64,000 nucleotides of DNA. It comes from Clavaria fumosa (taxonomy: Eukaryota > Basidiomycota > Agaricomycetes > Agaricales > Clavariaceae). This document shows positions 54,233-64,000 of this stretch, in pieces. Under the pieces are notes generated by a model, which searched no databases, was not told the DNA's origin, and saw nothing but the letters and a program-made list of their open reading frames with translations. How positions within the stretch are numbered: position 1 is the stretch's first letter; each line of letters opens with the position of its first letter. The stretch is from contig OX637799.1 of assembly GCA_951802425.1 (NCBI GenBank), positions 2,914,001-2,978,000 on the forward strand, given 5' to 3'. Position numbers and translations under genes: made by a program.

Positions 54233-57200
54233 TTATTCCCCGGCGAACATCCGTACGATCATGTACGACGTCGACCCAATGAAGCGCACGACTGTGGGGT
54301 GGTTCGGGCGTCACGCATTAGCGGGAGATGAACAAAAAAAGGACTCACGTGCTAGACCCGCGACAGAGAAGAGCAAGAACGCCATGTATCCGTTGACCGT
54401 AGCAGCCGCGCCTCGGTCCGCAGCTGAGCCCGTCGCCGTCCTGCCCAGCCAAAAAAAGAAGGGGGGAGTGTGTAAGCAAAGGGGTAGCAGCGCAACGGTC
54501 TAGAACGGAACGTACACAATGACAGTCGCGAGGAGCCCCTGTAGGACAGGAGCTTGAGCAAAGCAAAAAAGGAGGGGGGGCGCAGACGGTTTATGGAGAA
54601 CACGTACGTTCGTCAACGTCCATATCAGCAAGACCTAAGAGAGGGGGGGGAGGGGGACAGGGTTAACATCCGCACAAGCACGTCCACGAGCCACTTACGC
54701 TGCACAAAAAAAAAAAGAAAACACATTGGTCAGCCTCCAAGCGAAACGACACGACATGAAAAAAAAAAAAAGGGAAGCAGCGAAACGCACTTAGTCCTAA
54801 ACTGCCGATAATAGTCCTCCTGGCGCGTATGCTCGTCCACCTTCGTCTTCTCCTTGGGCGTCTTCGTCTGCAGCACATGCAGCGCGTCCTCGTACGCCGC
54901 GTCGATGTCCTTCTCCTCGGACGGCACCGTCACCTCGACCTCGTTCTTGTTGTCCTTGCCCGCTGCGACCACCCCCAGGTCCGTGCTCACTTTGTTGTCC
55001 CCCTTCGTGCCCCATGATACGTCGTGGGTGTTTGCGAACTGGGAAGGGGGAAGAGGAAGGAGGGTTATTATTTGTCGTGAGCGCGTGGGTGGGATAGACA
55101 CGTACGGCGTAGACGTTTAGCACGGTGATATACGACGGGGCCATGAGCAAGTACTGCCCAAAACTCGTGATCATATGCCACGGCTCAAACTAGGTGGGGG
55201 GAGGGGCATCATCACCATCAGCAAGCGAGCGAGCAAGGAGATGGATAGACTGCACGACGCACAAAGATCAGCGACGCAGCGACGTAAAGCCCAAACGTCG
55301 CAAGCAAGGAGAGGACGATGTTCCTGAAGATCGGGTTCACAAACACGTCCGAGAAGCGGATCCGCCGGTTGCCCACGGACGCGATGTTCTCGATGCCCTT
55401 GACCGCCAGGAAGACCGCCGCGAACTGAGGGGGCGCACAAAGAAGAAAAGAGAGGGTCAGTCAACTTTTGGCGGCCCTAGCATGGACGCGGTCTGGTCTA
55501 GGCGCACGCACCGTCATGTAGATCGTGATGAGCCCAAACCCGACAAAGGCAAGCGTGTACCCCCACTTGCTCCCCTGCGGCCGGTTCCCGAGCGCCAGAA
55601 TGAAGCACATAATCAGCAAGCCCAGGTACACATAGTTCAGAATCACATTCGCGACATGGATCCCGCGGAACTTGAACGCGGGGTCCTCAATCGACTCGGA
55701 CAGGATGCGGAACGCGATGTAGAAGTTCGCGAGCGCGAACCACGAGAAGACGAGGTTGAACACCTGGTACAGCATCTCGATGTGGATCCAGAACTTGCGC
55801 AGGAACGTGTGCGAGCTGCGGTAGATGTAGTGGAAGTGCACGACGGAGTGCACCGCTGCGAAGAAGGAGCCGTTCAGCCAGCGCCGCCGCTGCGAGATGA
55901 GCTCGGGCACTTGGTCCGGCACGTCGGTCACGCCGTAGGCGCTCTTGACGTAGTGCAGCAGCCAGCTCCCGCCGCGCTTCGAGACGAGCTCCCAGCACAG
56001 GATGCGGTCTTCTGCGAGGTACATGTTCGCCGTGAAGATGTCCGCTTTCGCGCCGTGCTGTAATATATTGAGTCGGGATAAACCGGCGAAAAATGTTAAA
56101 TGATAGCGCACCATTTTCTCGCCGAGGAAATATTTCTGTAATGGCCCCTCTCCACGAATGTCGTTCTGCAGGGCGATGTATCGATACGCGCTAAACGCAC
56201 CAGGCAGCACGGTAATATAGCCAAACACCGATTCCCTACACACAAGACCCAAGTTAAAAAAAGGAGAAAGAAAAAAAAAGAAAAGAACGCCACGCCAACG
56301 CACAGCGGCTTATCCAGTATGTTCGACATTTTGTACTCAAAGTTCTGGGCAGCGACGAGCGGGTTGAGGAGGTTCAGGCCCCACTTGCCTTTGAGGGCGA
56401 CGATCTCGCCGCACGCGCCGCCGACGTTCGAGTTGATGTCGAACGCCTTCCAGAGGTGGTAGATCGAGGTCGGGCCGGGCATGGTGCCGACGTCGAGCAG
56501 CACGCACACGTTCGGCTCGAGGATGGGCCCGAAGGCGTTGAAGAACCAGCGGTGGGAGTTGATCTTCTTTTGGTTCTTTTCTTTGAGGCAGAAGATCACT
56601 TGGATGGGGACGACGCCGCGCTCGTGGCCTTCGATTTTGAGCGAGGGCGAGACGGAGACTGTGTGTAGCGAAGGAGGAAATTAGATTGAGTCAGCGTGAG
56701 GTTTCCCGTTCACTCACTCTGCGTGGTGTACTCGTAGATATGAGCTGCGACGGGCTTTCCATTGACGATGTTCTTTGCGATGCCTTCCTGGTAGACGCCC
56801 ATAGCAGCGATGACGCTGAGGGTGCGCGAGTTGATCTTGGCGCGGCCGTCGCTGACGATGCAGACGACGACCTTCCGCCAGCCGTCCTCGCCCCATATCT
56901 TGCTGCGGTTTCGGCTGCAGAGATGGGCGATGTTCCTCATGACGCCGTGCATGGAGCGGCAGAAGAGCTGCTCGTCCTCGTTGTACATGGTCATGACGAT
57001 GAAGAGCTCGGTGCGGCGGGCGGGCGAGTAGTCGCGCTGGCGCAGGGTGAAGCCGGCGCTCTTGAAGTCGTTGGGGTCGCAGGTGGCGGCGGAGTAGCGC
57101 ATGTGGGTGAACTCGCGGTCGGTCTGGTTTTGGCATTTCTCGAGCAGCTTGCGGGGGACGGCGGAGTCGAAGACGAAGTTTCCGTGAAACAGTCTGCGGG

Positions 57201-57880
57201 GAAATGGTCAGTCATGTGGCACGGTTAGGCTGGGCTATGCATGGCGAGACGTACTCGACTCTCTTGACGGTCTTGTATCTTCTTGGGACACGCTGAGGGA
57301 TCCTGCCATATCTGATATTCGAGTCTCCGTCCTCCTCCGAGCCCTGGTCGGAGTAGCTCCCGGGGATGGACCCGCCATAGAGAGTGGAGCCCTCCAAGGA
57401 GCCGGTGTACGCCATGGGGATGCTGAGGGCGGGCCGGTGGTTGTCGGAGGGGCGACGGGAGCGAGAGAGGAGGGGCATAGCCCCAGGATCTATGTTGTCG
57501 TCATCGAAGTGGGAGCCGGACAGGACACTGGGTGCACGAGGAGGGGAGGTGCGGACTGCGGAGGAGGAAGAGAAGGGGTCGCGAGGGGGAGAGGTGCGGA
57601 TAGCGGAGGGGAGGGCGAAGGGGTCTGAGAGGGGATAGGCTGGGACGGGACTGCGAGGAGGGGGTTGTAATTCGGAAGGGACTGGAGAGAGGGGGGGAGG
57701 GGGAGGTAGACGAGGAGAGGGAGTACGAGGAGCATGAATTGGAGGAGCAGCGTAAGGTTCAGGGAAGAGAAGTCTTTGAGAGTTGTTATTTGAAGATGGA
57801 GAGTAAATAATTGGAGGAGGGGAATAAGGATCACCACGATTGCGTAGTTGAGCTTCGTCAGGTTCATCGTAATGGCTCAT
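54233..57880 (-). CDS. Chitin synthase, division 1 (class I-III group)
   Basis: Polymerises UDP-GlcNAc into chitin at the plasma membrane. About a dozen exons. A disordered Pro/Ser N terminus (first about 210 residues, start MSHYDEPDE) is followed by [46 protein letters not shown] and [15 protein letters not shown]. Catalytic [11 protein letters not shown] and [15 protein letters not shown] come next, then about seven membrane segments and the tail [16 protein letters not shown] / [18 protein letters not shown], stop at 54235-54233. Intron 56109-56056 is 54 nt and free of stops. Near 54790 the splicing is odd (see findings). RHO1 is a natural functional partner in wall growth. The exact class is not settled by eye. 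Confidence 0.93.
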
Positions 57881-58178
57881 CGTAGTAGCAGTGAGAGGGA
57901 GAGTGGTAGTAGTAGTAGTAGTGGAGTGAGACAGTGGTTTGAGAAGAGAAGTGTTTTATAATATTAGCTTGGCTGTGGTGATATCGATTGAGACAGTAAA
58001 AGCAGAGAAGTAGACTACTAAAGGTGTGTGTGGTCTCATCACGTGTTATTAACACAGCTATTACAACTGCGCATCATCGCTACATACTCTACAGCAACTG
58101 TCTTTGTCAATGTCTATTGCATGCGAAACTGTAAGTTAATTGGGTTCTGAGGCATGACCATGTCTGGGCAGTGCCAGC
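57881..58178. other. Region upstream of chitin synthase
   Basis: Holds a CTA/AGT microsatellite (57903-57925) in the likely leader of the chitin synthase gene. No other feature. Confidence 0.4.
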
Positions 58179-59356
58179 TCAACACTCCCGCCACACATCC
58201 TCACCACGCACCCGATCATCCACTACACACACCCCCTCCGTATACCGCAACACCACCTGCGTCGCATCCAGCACAAACACCACGCTCGCAATCTCAGTGC
58301 AATACAGCCGCAGCTCGCCCGCCAGCGCACGCAGGCCCGCCGGGGACCGCGGCATCGGACGCCAGTGCGACACGTCCAGCTGGAGGTGTCGCAGTCGCGG
58401 GAGACACATCAGCAGCGCGTAGAACTTGAGGCGCTGAGCCAGAAATCACGGAATAAATAGAATAAGAAGGGGTGCGGCATGGGGAAACAACTCCGAACCT
58501 CGCTCCCGCGCACGGGCAACATCATCCGTCCCAAATACCGCAATCCCACCGCCTTATCAAACGAGTCCACCACATACGACAGCATGTCCAGCGTGAACCC
58601 CTCCGTCGCCGACGGGTCAAACACGTCCAGCGCATACACACCCTGCGTCGACCGCTGCAGGTGCGTGCACAGCCGCTTCACCTCCAGCAGCTTCTGCCGC
58701 GGCAACGCCCCGGACAACCTCGTCTTCACGCGCGTCACCGGCCGCTGCGCCGCCAAGAACGCCGCCGCCCGCACCGACGTCGTCTCCAGCACCGACAATC
58801 CCGGGAGCAGCCGCCCGTGCGAGCGCGACGGCAGCCGTCCGTCCGCGTAGTCCGCGAGGTACACGTCCGCCAGCGCGTCGTGCCGCCGCAGGAACCCCAG
58901 CAGCGCCCCGTCCCACCGCAGCTCGCAGTGCAGCCGCCGCAGCCGCCGGAACGTGCACTCCGACAGCACCCACGCGCACCCCGCGAATCGCGGGCCCCGG
59001 TTCAAGAGGCGGAGCGTCCGCAGCTCGCCCACCGCCCGCAGCGCGCCCCGCACGCCCCGCCAGTAGTTGTCGTTGTCGTTGTCGTCGTCATCGTCGTCGT
59101 TGTCCGTCCGCGCCTTCTCGCCATCGGACAGGACCAGCGTCACCGTCCTCACGAGCGCCGCGAGACGCGCGTCCCGCGCGAGCGTCGCGCAGAGCGGCGC
59201 CGTCCCCTTGGAGTCGTGCGTAAAGCAGAGGGTGCGGTACAGCGCCGCTTCGGCGATCCGTCGGAAGGCCCGGGACACCCGGCAGGCGGCGGCGAGGTCG
59301 GCGAGGTCATCGAGGGACGAGATGACAAGGTGATAAATTTCGAGGGACAGGTGCAT
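58179..59356 (-). CDS. F-box-like / leucine-rich protein, paralogue of 60713
   Basis: Two exons (59356-58499, 58433-58179; 65-nt intron GTTCGG...CTCAG) give 370 residues. The N terminus MHLSLEIYHLVISSLDDLAD followed by LAAACRVSRAFRRIAEAALYR is an F-box-like helix set. The rest has the LxxLxxL spacing of irregular leucine-rich folds and an acidic (DDDDDDDNDND) tract near residue 95. The C-terminal part LRLYCTEIASVVFVLDATQV resembles the end of the gene at 60713. Such proteins are numerous in agaricomycetes and may recruit substrates to SCF ubiquitin ligases; this is inferred from the family only. Very GC-rich, with long antisense open frames. Confidence 0.75.
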
Positions 59357-60712
59357 CGCGCATCGAGAGGGCCGTCCAGATCTCAACCAAATCAAGCGGG
59401 AGTGGTTGTTGGGACACACACACATACAAGGAGAAAAAAAAAACCTGACAAGCTTCTCTCTCACCTGTTGTCGGTGTGCTCAGCAGGGGTGATTGGGTTG
59501 GGTTGGGGGGGGGTGTGCAGTAGTCGTCAGCCCTTAGGAGGAAAACCCTACACTTTTTGGTTTATTTGAATTTTCGACACGAGGTGAACGCGATGGACCA
59601 CGGACTATGACGGAGGGGGGTGGGTGGGTTGGTCAAGGATCATAGACGACATACATAAACGAGGTGCGGCACGAAAAAACGAGGTGATGGCGAGGTGGGT
59701 GGAAGACATAGCCGATCAGCCAAGAGGTGGTGGTGGTGTGGGGGGAGGGGGGGCTAAAGGGCTCATTGCATTTAAGGCGAGGCAGACGGGTTTGGGTGTG
59801 GCTTACAGTAAAGGGGCAAAGACAAGGCCCACCCGGGGGCAAAGCCATGCAGCTGCCAGCCTTTTCCATACGCTAACGCCGGAACCGTCTAGACGTTAGC
59901 ATCTGGAGATGCCAGGGACGGTACCATCTCGGGTACGCTGAAACTGCTCGTGGGAGCTAACCACGACCATGAGGATGATAAGTAGTCCATTACGGCAGAG
60001 GCGAGGTACGATGTGTGTGCTGACCCTGTCTGTTGCTGTTGTTAATCCTTCGTCGGCGGGGGGGGCATGTCACAGATGAGAAGCGACGACGAGGCTCGTT
60101 GGGGCCATTGACCCAACCCCGAGAGGGCTAGCTAGTACCACCGACGCAGGACACTGAGGGGACAATGAGCGAAAATAGGAAAATGCATCGTGTTTCCCTT
60201 CAACCTCGCAAGTAATAAAATAATTGATCGATGACAGGTGCACACACGTGGCTGGCTGTCGGGTGTGTGCCGCCGGCAAGAACAGAATAATCGCAAAAAG
60301 TCCACGAGGGGAAGAGGGAAGAGAGGGGGGGAAAGGGGTTCTATTCGCTTAATTCTTTTTTTGCAAACTCTCGGCCAGGGGCGTAGAGAGTGGCAGTGAG
60401 CTTAGCTTAGTTGCTGCTGCGGCAGGGTATTGCGGTGCGATTGGCCGTGCGATTGGCCGTGCGCGGGGTGTTGGAGGGGGGGCGCAGACGACGGCCATTG
60501 TTGGGCGTCCATGCAACGAGACTACGAAAGAGAACGGGGCCGCTGCTGGTACAGCTGAGAGAGCAATCGCTCGACGCGGCCAGACCCTTGGCGGGCTCCA
60601 CAACGCATCGATTCCCCGATGCGGCGATGCGTGACTGCGGGGTCGTCGTCGTCCGTCATCATCGTCCGTCATATAACCCCCCATCCCCATCCCCATCCCC
60701 CGGCGCCCAGAG
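59357..60712. other. Intergenic between two F-box-like genes
   Basis: No gene or RNA recognised. Purine-rich G tracts occur at 59500-59520 and 59710-59760. A divergent promoter for the two F-box-like genes is likely, since they point away from each other. C-rich CCCCATCCCCATCC units precede 60713. Confidence 0.4.
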
Positions 60713-61945
60713 ATGCCGTGGCACGCGTCCGTCGAGCTATGCGCCCGCATCGCGCACTGGAGCCCCCGCGCCGACCTGCCCGCGCTCGCGCTGACGTCCA
60801 AGGCCTTCCTGCAGGCGACGCGCCCCGTGCTGTACGCGGCCGTGCACGTCGCGACGCCGCAGCGCACGCTCGCGGCGTGCCAGACGATCGTGGACTCCCC
60901 CCTGCTCGGGGCGCACGTCCGCTCGTTTGCGGTGTACCAGCACCAGCACCAGCACCACCACCACCCGCGCCGTGTTGGCGCGTGGCCCCGCGCGCTGTGG
61001 ACGCTCGTCGCCCGCGCGCTGGAGCACATGCCGAACCTGGAGACGATGGTCGTGGTCGACCCCGTCTGCGAGAACACCTGGGTCCTGGACGGCGTGAAGA
61101 GCACCGTCGTGAAGGAGATCAAGGTCAAGCTGTGCTGGGACCAGGCCCTCGTCGACTTTTTGATGCGCCAGAAGCACCTCTGGTATATGCAGTACGCGGA
61201 CGCACCCGAGGACGAACAGCGCCCCCGTGTTGTGCCCGGCTCCATCCCCGCGTTCCGCGTCTTCGAAGGCCCGATCACCGTGGCGGCGGATCTGGTCCCA
61301 TCGTGCCATCTGTCCCATCTGCAAGTCTTCATCGAGGAAGAGAGCATCCCCTTCCTCTTCGAGTTCCTCGCGCTGTTCTCGTTCAAACCCGGCCAGTACC
61401 TGCGCGGGCTCAACGTGCTCGATATACCAGAACGTATGGTCTCCGACGCCGTGCGCGTCATTGCCAACTCATGTCCGAATTTGCGGCACCTCGGGGTGCT
61501 TCCGTATCCCGCACATAGTGTACGTTTCTTACTCCCCCCTTTCTATCTCCGCCCCCAACCTCTGATATGTCCACAGCGACACGATCTCCACAGACAGCTC
61601 TGCGCCCTCCCCCTCCACTCCCTAGAAATCGCGCTTGACTCGCACCAATGGGCGCTACCCTCCTACCGGCCGCCCTCGCACCGCCACCGGCAGCGGCAGC
61701 AGCAGGCGGGCCACGCGCTGGCGCCCATGATCCAGCGCATACTGGTCACCGAGCTGAAGACCTACTGCGCCACGCTGACGGCGGTCGTCTTGTGGATCGC
61801 GGGGCGGCGGTCTGTGTGGCGCCTGTTTGAGGGCCCGCCCGCACATGAGGCCCAGCAGCCATGCGACGCCGCCGTGCCTGCGGGGCCGGTCGGGGACGTA
61901 TGGAAAATGTGCACGGAGTGGGAGGGGGGATGGTCGAGCGCCTGA
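60713..61945 (+). CDS. F-box-like protein, paralogue of 58179
   Basis: Start MPWHASVELCARIAHWSPRAD, then LPALALTSKAFLQATRPVLYAAV, an F-box-like beginning. A His/Gln tract (QHQHQHHHH) lies near residue 80. The body has repeated Leu-rich segments (HLSHLQVFIEEE, NSCPNLRHLGVLP). The C-terminal LKTYCATLTAVVLWIAGRRSV matches the end of the 58179 gene. A stop-free 57-nt stretch at 61520-61576 (GTACGT...CCACAG, after PAHS) looks like an intron and is a multiple of three, so the protein is 391 residues if spliced and 410 if not. Function inferred from the family only. Confidence 0.75.
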   Translation: MPWHASVELCARIAHWSPRADLPALALTSKAFLQATRPVLYAAVHVATPQRTLAACQTIVDSPLLGAHVRSFAVYQHQHQHHHHPRRVGAWPRALWTLVARALEHMPNLETMVVVDPVCENTWVLDGVKSTVVKEIKVKLCWDQALVDFLMRQKHLWYMQYADAPEDEQRPRVVPGSIPAFRVFEGPITVAADLVPSCHLSHLQVFIEEESIPFLFEFLALFSFKPGQYLRGLNVLDIPERMVSDAVRVIANSCPNLRHLGVLPYPAHSVRFLLPPFYLRPQPLICPQRHDLHRQLCALPLHSLEIALDSHQWALPSYRPPSHRHRQRQQQAGHALAPMIQRILVTELKTYCATLTAVVLWIAGRRSVWRLFEGPPAHEAQQPCDAAVPAGPVGDVWKMCTEWEGGWSSA

Positions 61946-62232
61946 CATGGCCTGACGGCGCCCCTGCCCAGAGGCGTGTCACCTTTCTTCAACAACTCAG
62001 GGCCAAGGGGAAACGGATGATTCGCCGTTTCTGGACAACGATCGACTCTCACTTCACCCCGAGACTCAGGGCTGAAATTCGCCAATTGGGAATGACTTTC
62101 TTTTTTAAAAATATGTTGCTAACGCACGACCAGTAAACAGATTCGCCAACAGCGGATTGAAAAAATGTGGGGCTGACCATACGTAGTAAACACGAAGTGC
62201 TACGCTGCGACAGATCTCGGAGTGTGTTCGGA

Positions 62233-63305
62233 CTAGAAAGTTTCCTCCTCATCCACCACTGCAGTGCCGTCAGGTACCTCGAATCCTTCCTATGCAAATA
62301 GTATGAGTGATATATTGATGTTATGGAGGGGGAAAGTTGGTAGCGCATGCATAGCCCCAAGACGTACCTCAGTAGAATACAAAATCTTCTGGATCTCCTT
62401 CAGCGTCTCATTATCAGTACCGCTGCTTTCCAAAACTTCGAGCTCTGCTTGCACCAAAATTTCGATATCACGCAACTGGGAACCGGCGCTCTGCTTCCTG
62501 GCGGCTGTAACGAGTCCACGGACGGGGGACGCACCTTCGCGAAATAAAAATCTCGCTCCTTCTCCAAGCCCTCCAGATGCGTGCTCATCTCCCTCAGCTG
62601 CGCCTGCAGCCCCGCCACGACCTCCGGCTGTGCGCTCCCCGATCTTGGGCCGCCGACCGGGGTCTTGACGCCCGACCTGGAGGGGGCGACGTTGAGTGCC
62701 CGTGTGGACGACGAGACTGGCGCGATGGTGGCTGGGATGTCGGTCGGTGCTCCTTTTCGACGCGCAACTGCATCATACAGCTGCCCCCCGTAGTTGGAAT
62801 CCCAGAATCGCTTCATCCATTGCAGGAACTCAAGATTATCCCTGGGCGGGGGTGAGAGGTGTGCGGGGGAGTGGCGGATAGGATCCAAACGGGGGAACGT
62901 ACTGCATCTTGCACTTCACGAGTTTCTCCACGGGTATTGGCTATGAGACGGAGATCATCAGCCCCCTGCGATTCATGGCGAACATGTTGAGAACGACGCG
63001 TTTTTTTACTTTATCGATCTTCTTCGTCTTGAACGTGTTTTGCATGATCTTGTAATTGGCGACGAACTCGTACTCGTGCTTTGCGTTCATTTTGACCCGA
63101 TTCATGGGCACGTCGTCTGCAGAGAGGGACACATAGCCACGCAGGACACGCACACAGGACAAGAATGAAAGGCGGGCGCACTGTAGATCGAGTCGAGGAT
63201 TTGGCAGTAGGCACCGCCGCTGCCGCATTGCTCGACTTTGGTGTAGTTGAGCTGAAGGAGGTCGTTGAGCCACGCCAGCAGATCCGTTCGCGAAACGCCC
63301 GCCAT
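62233..63305 (-). CDS. Microtubule plus-end protein EB1 (Mal3/Bim1 family)
   Basis: Binds growing microtubule ends and recruits partners. Exon 1 from 63305 (MAGVSRTDLLAWLNDLLQLN...YCQILDSIY) and exon 2 (NDVPMNRVKMNAKHEYEFVA...TFKTKKIDK) form most of the calponin-homology domain. A short exon (PIPVEKLVKCKMQ) completes it, followed by DNLEFLQWMKRFWD. Then comes a Ser/Pro linker, a coiled coil with EB1 end-binding homology (GLEKERDFYFAK...LRDIEILVQAELE) and an acidic tail. The tail ends DEEETF, in place of the usual EEY/F end, with stop at 62235-62233. Introns are GT-AG, 45-110 nt. The neighbour at 60713 converges on it. Confidence 0.95.
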
Positions 63306-63599
63306 GATTTGGAGGTCAGAAGCAAAGAGTTGAACGCGCGGACGACGGAGGGGGCGGTTTTTGGTTGTGCAGATATGGGGCGGGATCAGGGCGTGTGAAT
63401 CTATGCGCGCTTACGGCCTAACGCTGGTGGTCGCCAAGGCTCCATTTATTCCCCTCCTCTCAACAATCAGCGTACATGATACCACATCTCTCAATAAATG
63501 CAGAGGAGCCCAACGCTTGGACGTTCACCGGTTCGTATTCACTTTTGACCGCTTTCTCAAGTAGTTGCTCATCGCTCTGGTGGTTGCTAGTGGTCCACG

Positions 63600-64000
63600 C
63601 TCATGGACTTCGTCTTTTATGGCCACAGAGAGCATGGCGGCCAGTCGTAACAGTGATGACTGATGCACATGAGACTCACGAGGCAATCCTGGGTACAGAT
63701 GGTCAGAACGTCAACCTCAAAGCGCCGTTTCTGCTGTAAGCATACAGTTTCTTCTTGTGTCGAAATTCCGAGAAGTATACGGCACTCAAGATAAATGAGC
63801 CAGACATGACGTTACCCCCGATTCCCGAGTCGAAATCAGAGTCTGGCAATGTCCTCAAACCAAAAAGAAGTCCAAGAAACGAAGACTTGTCGGCAGTGCA
63901 TGCCCAACTCTGCGTGAACTTTACAGGCAACAGAGCACCGAAGCCAGTAAATGCCAATGCGCCAGTCCTTCTGTGCTCATCTAACGTAAAGCTTACAGGG
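63600..64000 (+). CDS. Unknown gene, 5' part, runs off the window
   Basis: A plus-strand frame ending TDGQNVNLKAPFLL meets a GTAAGC donor at about 63737. A second stretch after TTCCGAG near 63772 (KYTALKINEPDMTLPPIPES, then KRSPRNEDLSAVHAQLCVNF) stays open to the window end. It looks coding, but the start and the join are unsure. No family recognised. Confidence 0.35.

Noticed and set aside
55194..56063. 289-codon plus ORF opposite chitin synthase
   Set aside because: Shadow of the catalytic exon; the minus strand carries QRRRW and EDR motifs.
58472..59569. 365-codon plus ORF opposite the F-box-like gene
   Set aside because: Arg/Pro/His-rich text caused by high GC content; the minus strand has the F-box-like protein with a clean splice join.
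60349..61467. 372-codon minus ORF opposite 60713
   Set aside because: Low-complexity Arg/Ser text in GC-rich DNA with no family features.

Overview
This window is nuclear DNA of a filamentous basidiomycete, most likely an Agaricomycete. The host genes carry many short (about 50-70 nt) GT-AG introns. They include a DUF6535 protein, RHO1, the AP-2 sigma subunit, a Glo3-type ArfGAP, an MFS monocarboxylate-type transporter, a division-1 chitin synthase, CFEM proteins, F-box-like proteins and EB1. The families and intron style point to this clade. No sequence here fixes the species.

Layout. 1-856: start of a DUF6535 gene (minus). 1980-23045: a nested stack of LTR retrotransposons. Element B (minus) contains element A (plus). 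A contains a 1.46-kb solo-LTR-like insertion in gag and, in its 3' LTR, element C (minus, 10.3 kb). C carries a 1.2-kb foldback DNA transposon in its 5' LTR. Target-site duplications (TSDs) support three of the steps. 23.2-23.4 kb: Copia gag remnant. 24.1-28.9 kb: gene island with RHO1, APS2 and GLO3. 29.4-35.5 kb: decayed gypsy element D and an A-family fragment. 35.85-38.8 kb: MFS transporter and an unknown gene. 38.9-50.2 kb: Copia and LTR fragments, then gypsy element E (minus, 9.4 kb), which sits head-to-head inside a related older copy E', followed by a LINE fragment. 51.2-64 kb: gene-rich arm with two tandem CFEM/GPI genes, chitin synthase, two related F-box-like genes, EB1 and a gene leaving the window.

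Main points of interest. (1) The 1.8-kb LTRs of C carry, antisense to gag-pol, a spliced gene for a CCHC zinc-knuckle protein with an acidic tail. Both LTR copies keep it open. (2) Elements A, B and C each have, directly after the 5' LTR, 10-13 nt complementary to a site inside the LTR just downstream of a TATA box; this is the arrangement of Tf1-type self-priming. (3) E has a third coding region of about 700 codons downstream of integrase. (4) LTR pairs differ almost only at CpG sites, which suggests decay of methylated DNA. (5) Two host genes show unusual splicing candidates: a GA-AG intron in APS2 and a possible one-nucleotide exon in the chitin synthase.

The host genes fit a normal core set for cell-wall growth and trafficking: RHO1 with chitin synthase and cell-wall CFEM proteins, and APS2, GLO3 and EB1 in vesicle and microtubule functions. 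Nothing suggests a gene cluster. All splice models are read by eye from the sequence, and homology statements are from memory of the families, not from searches.
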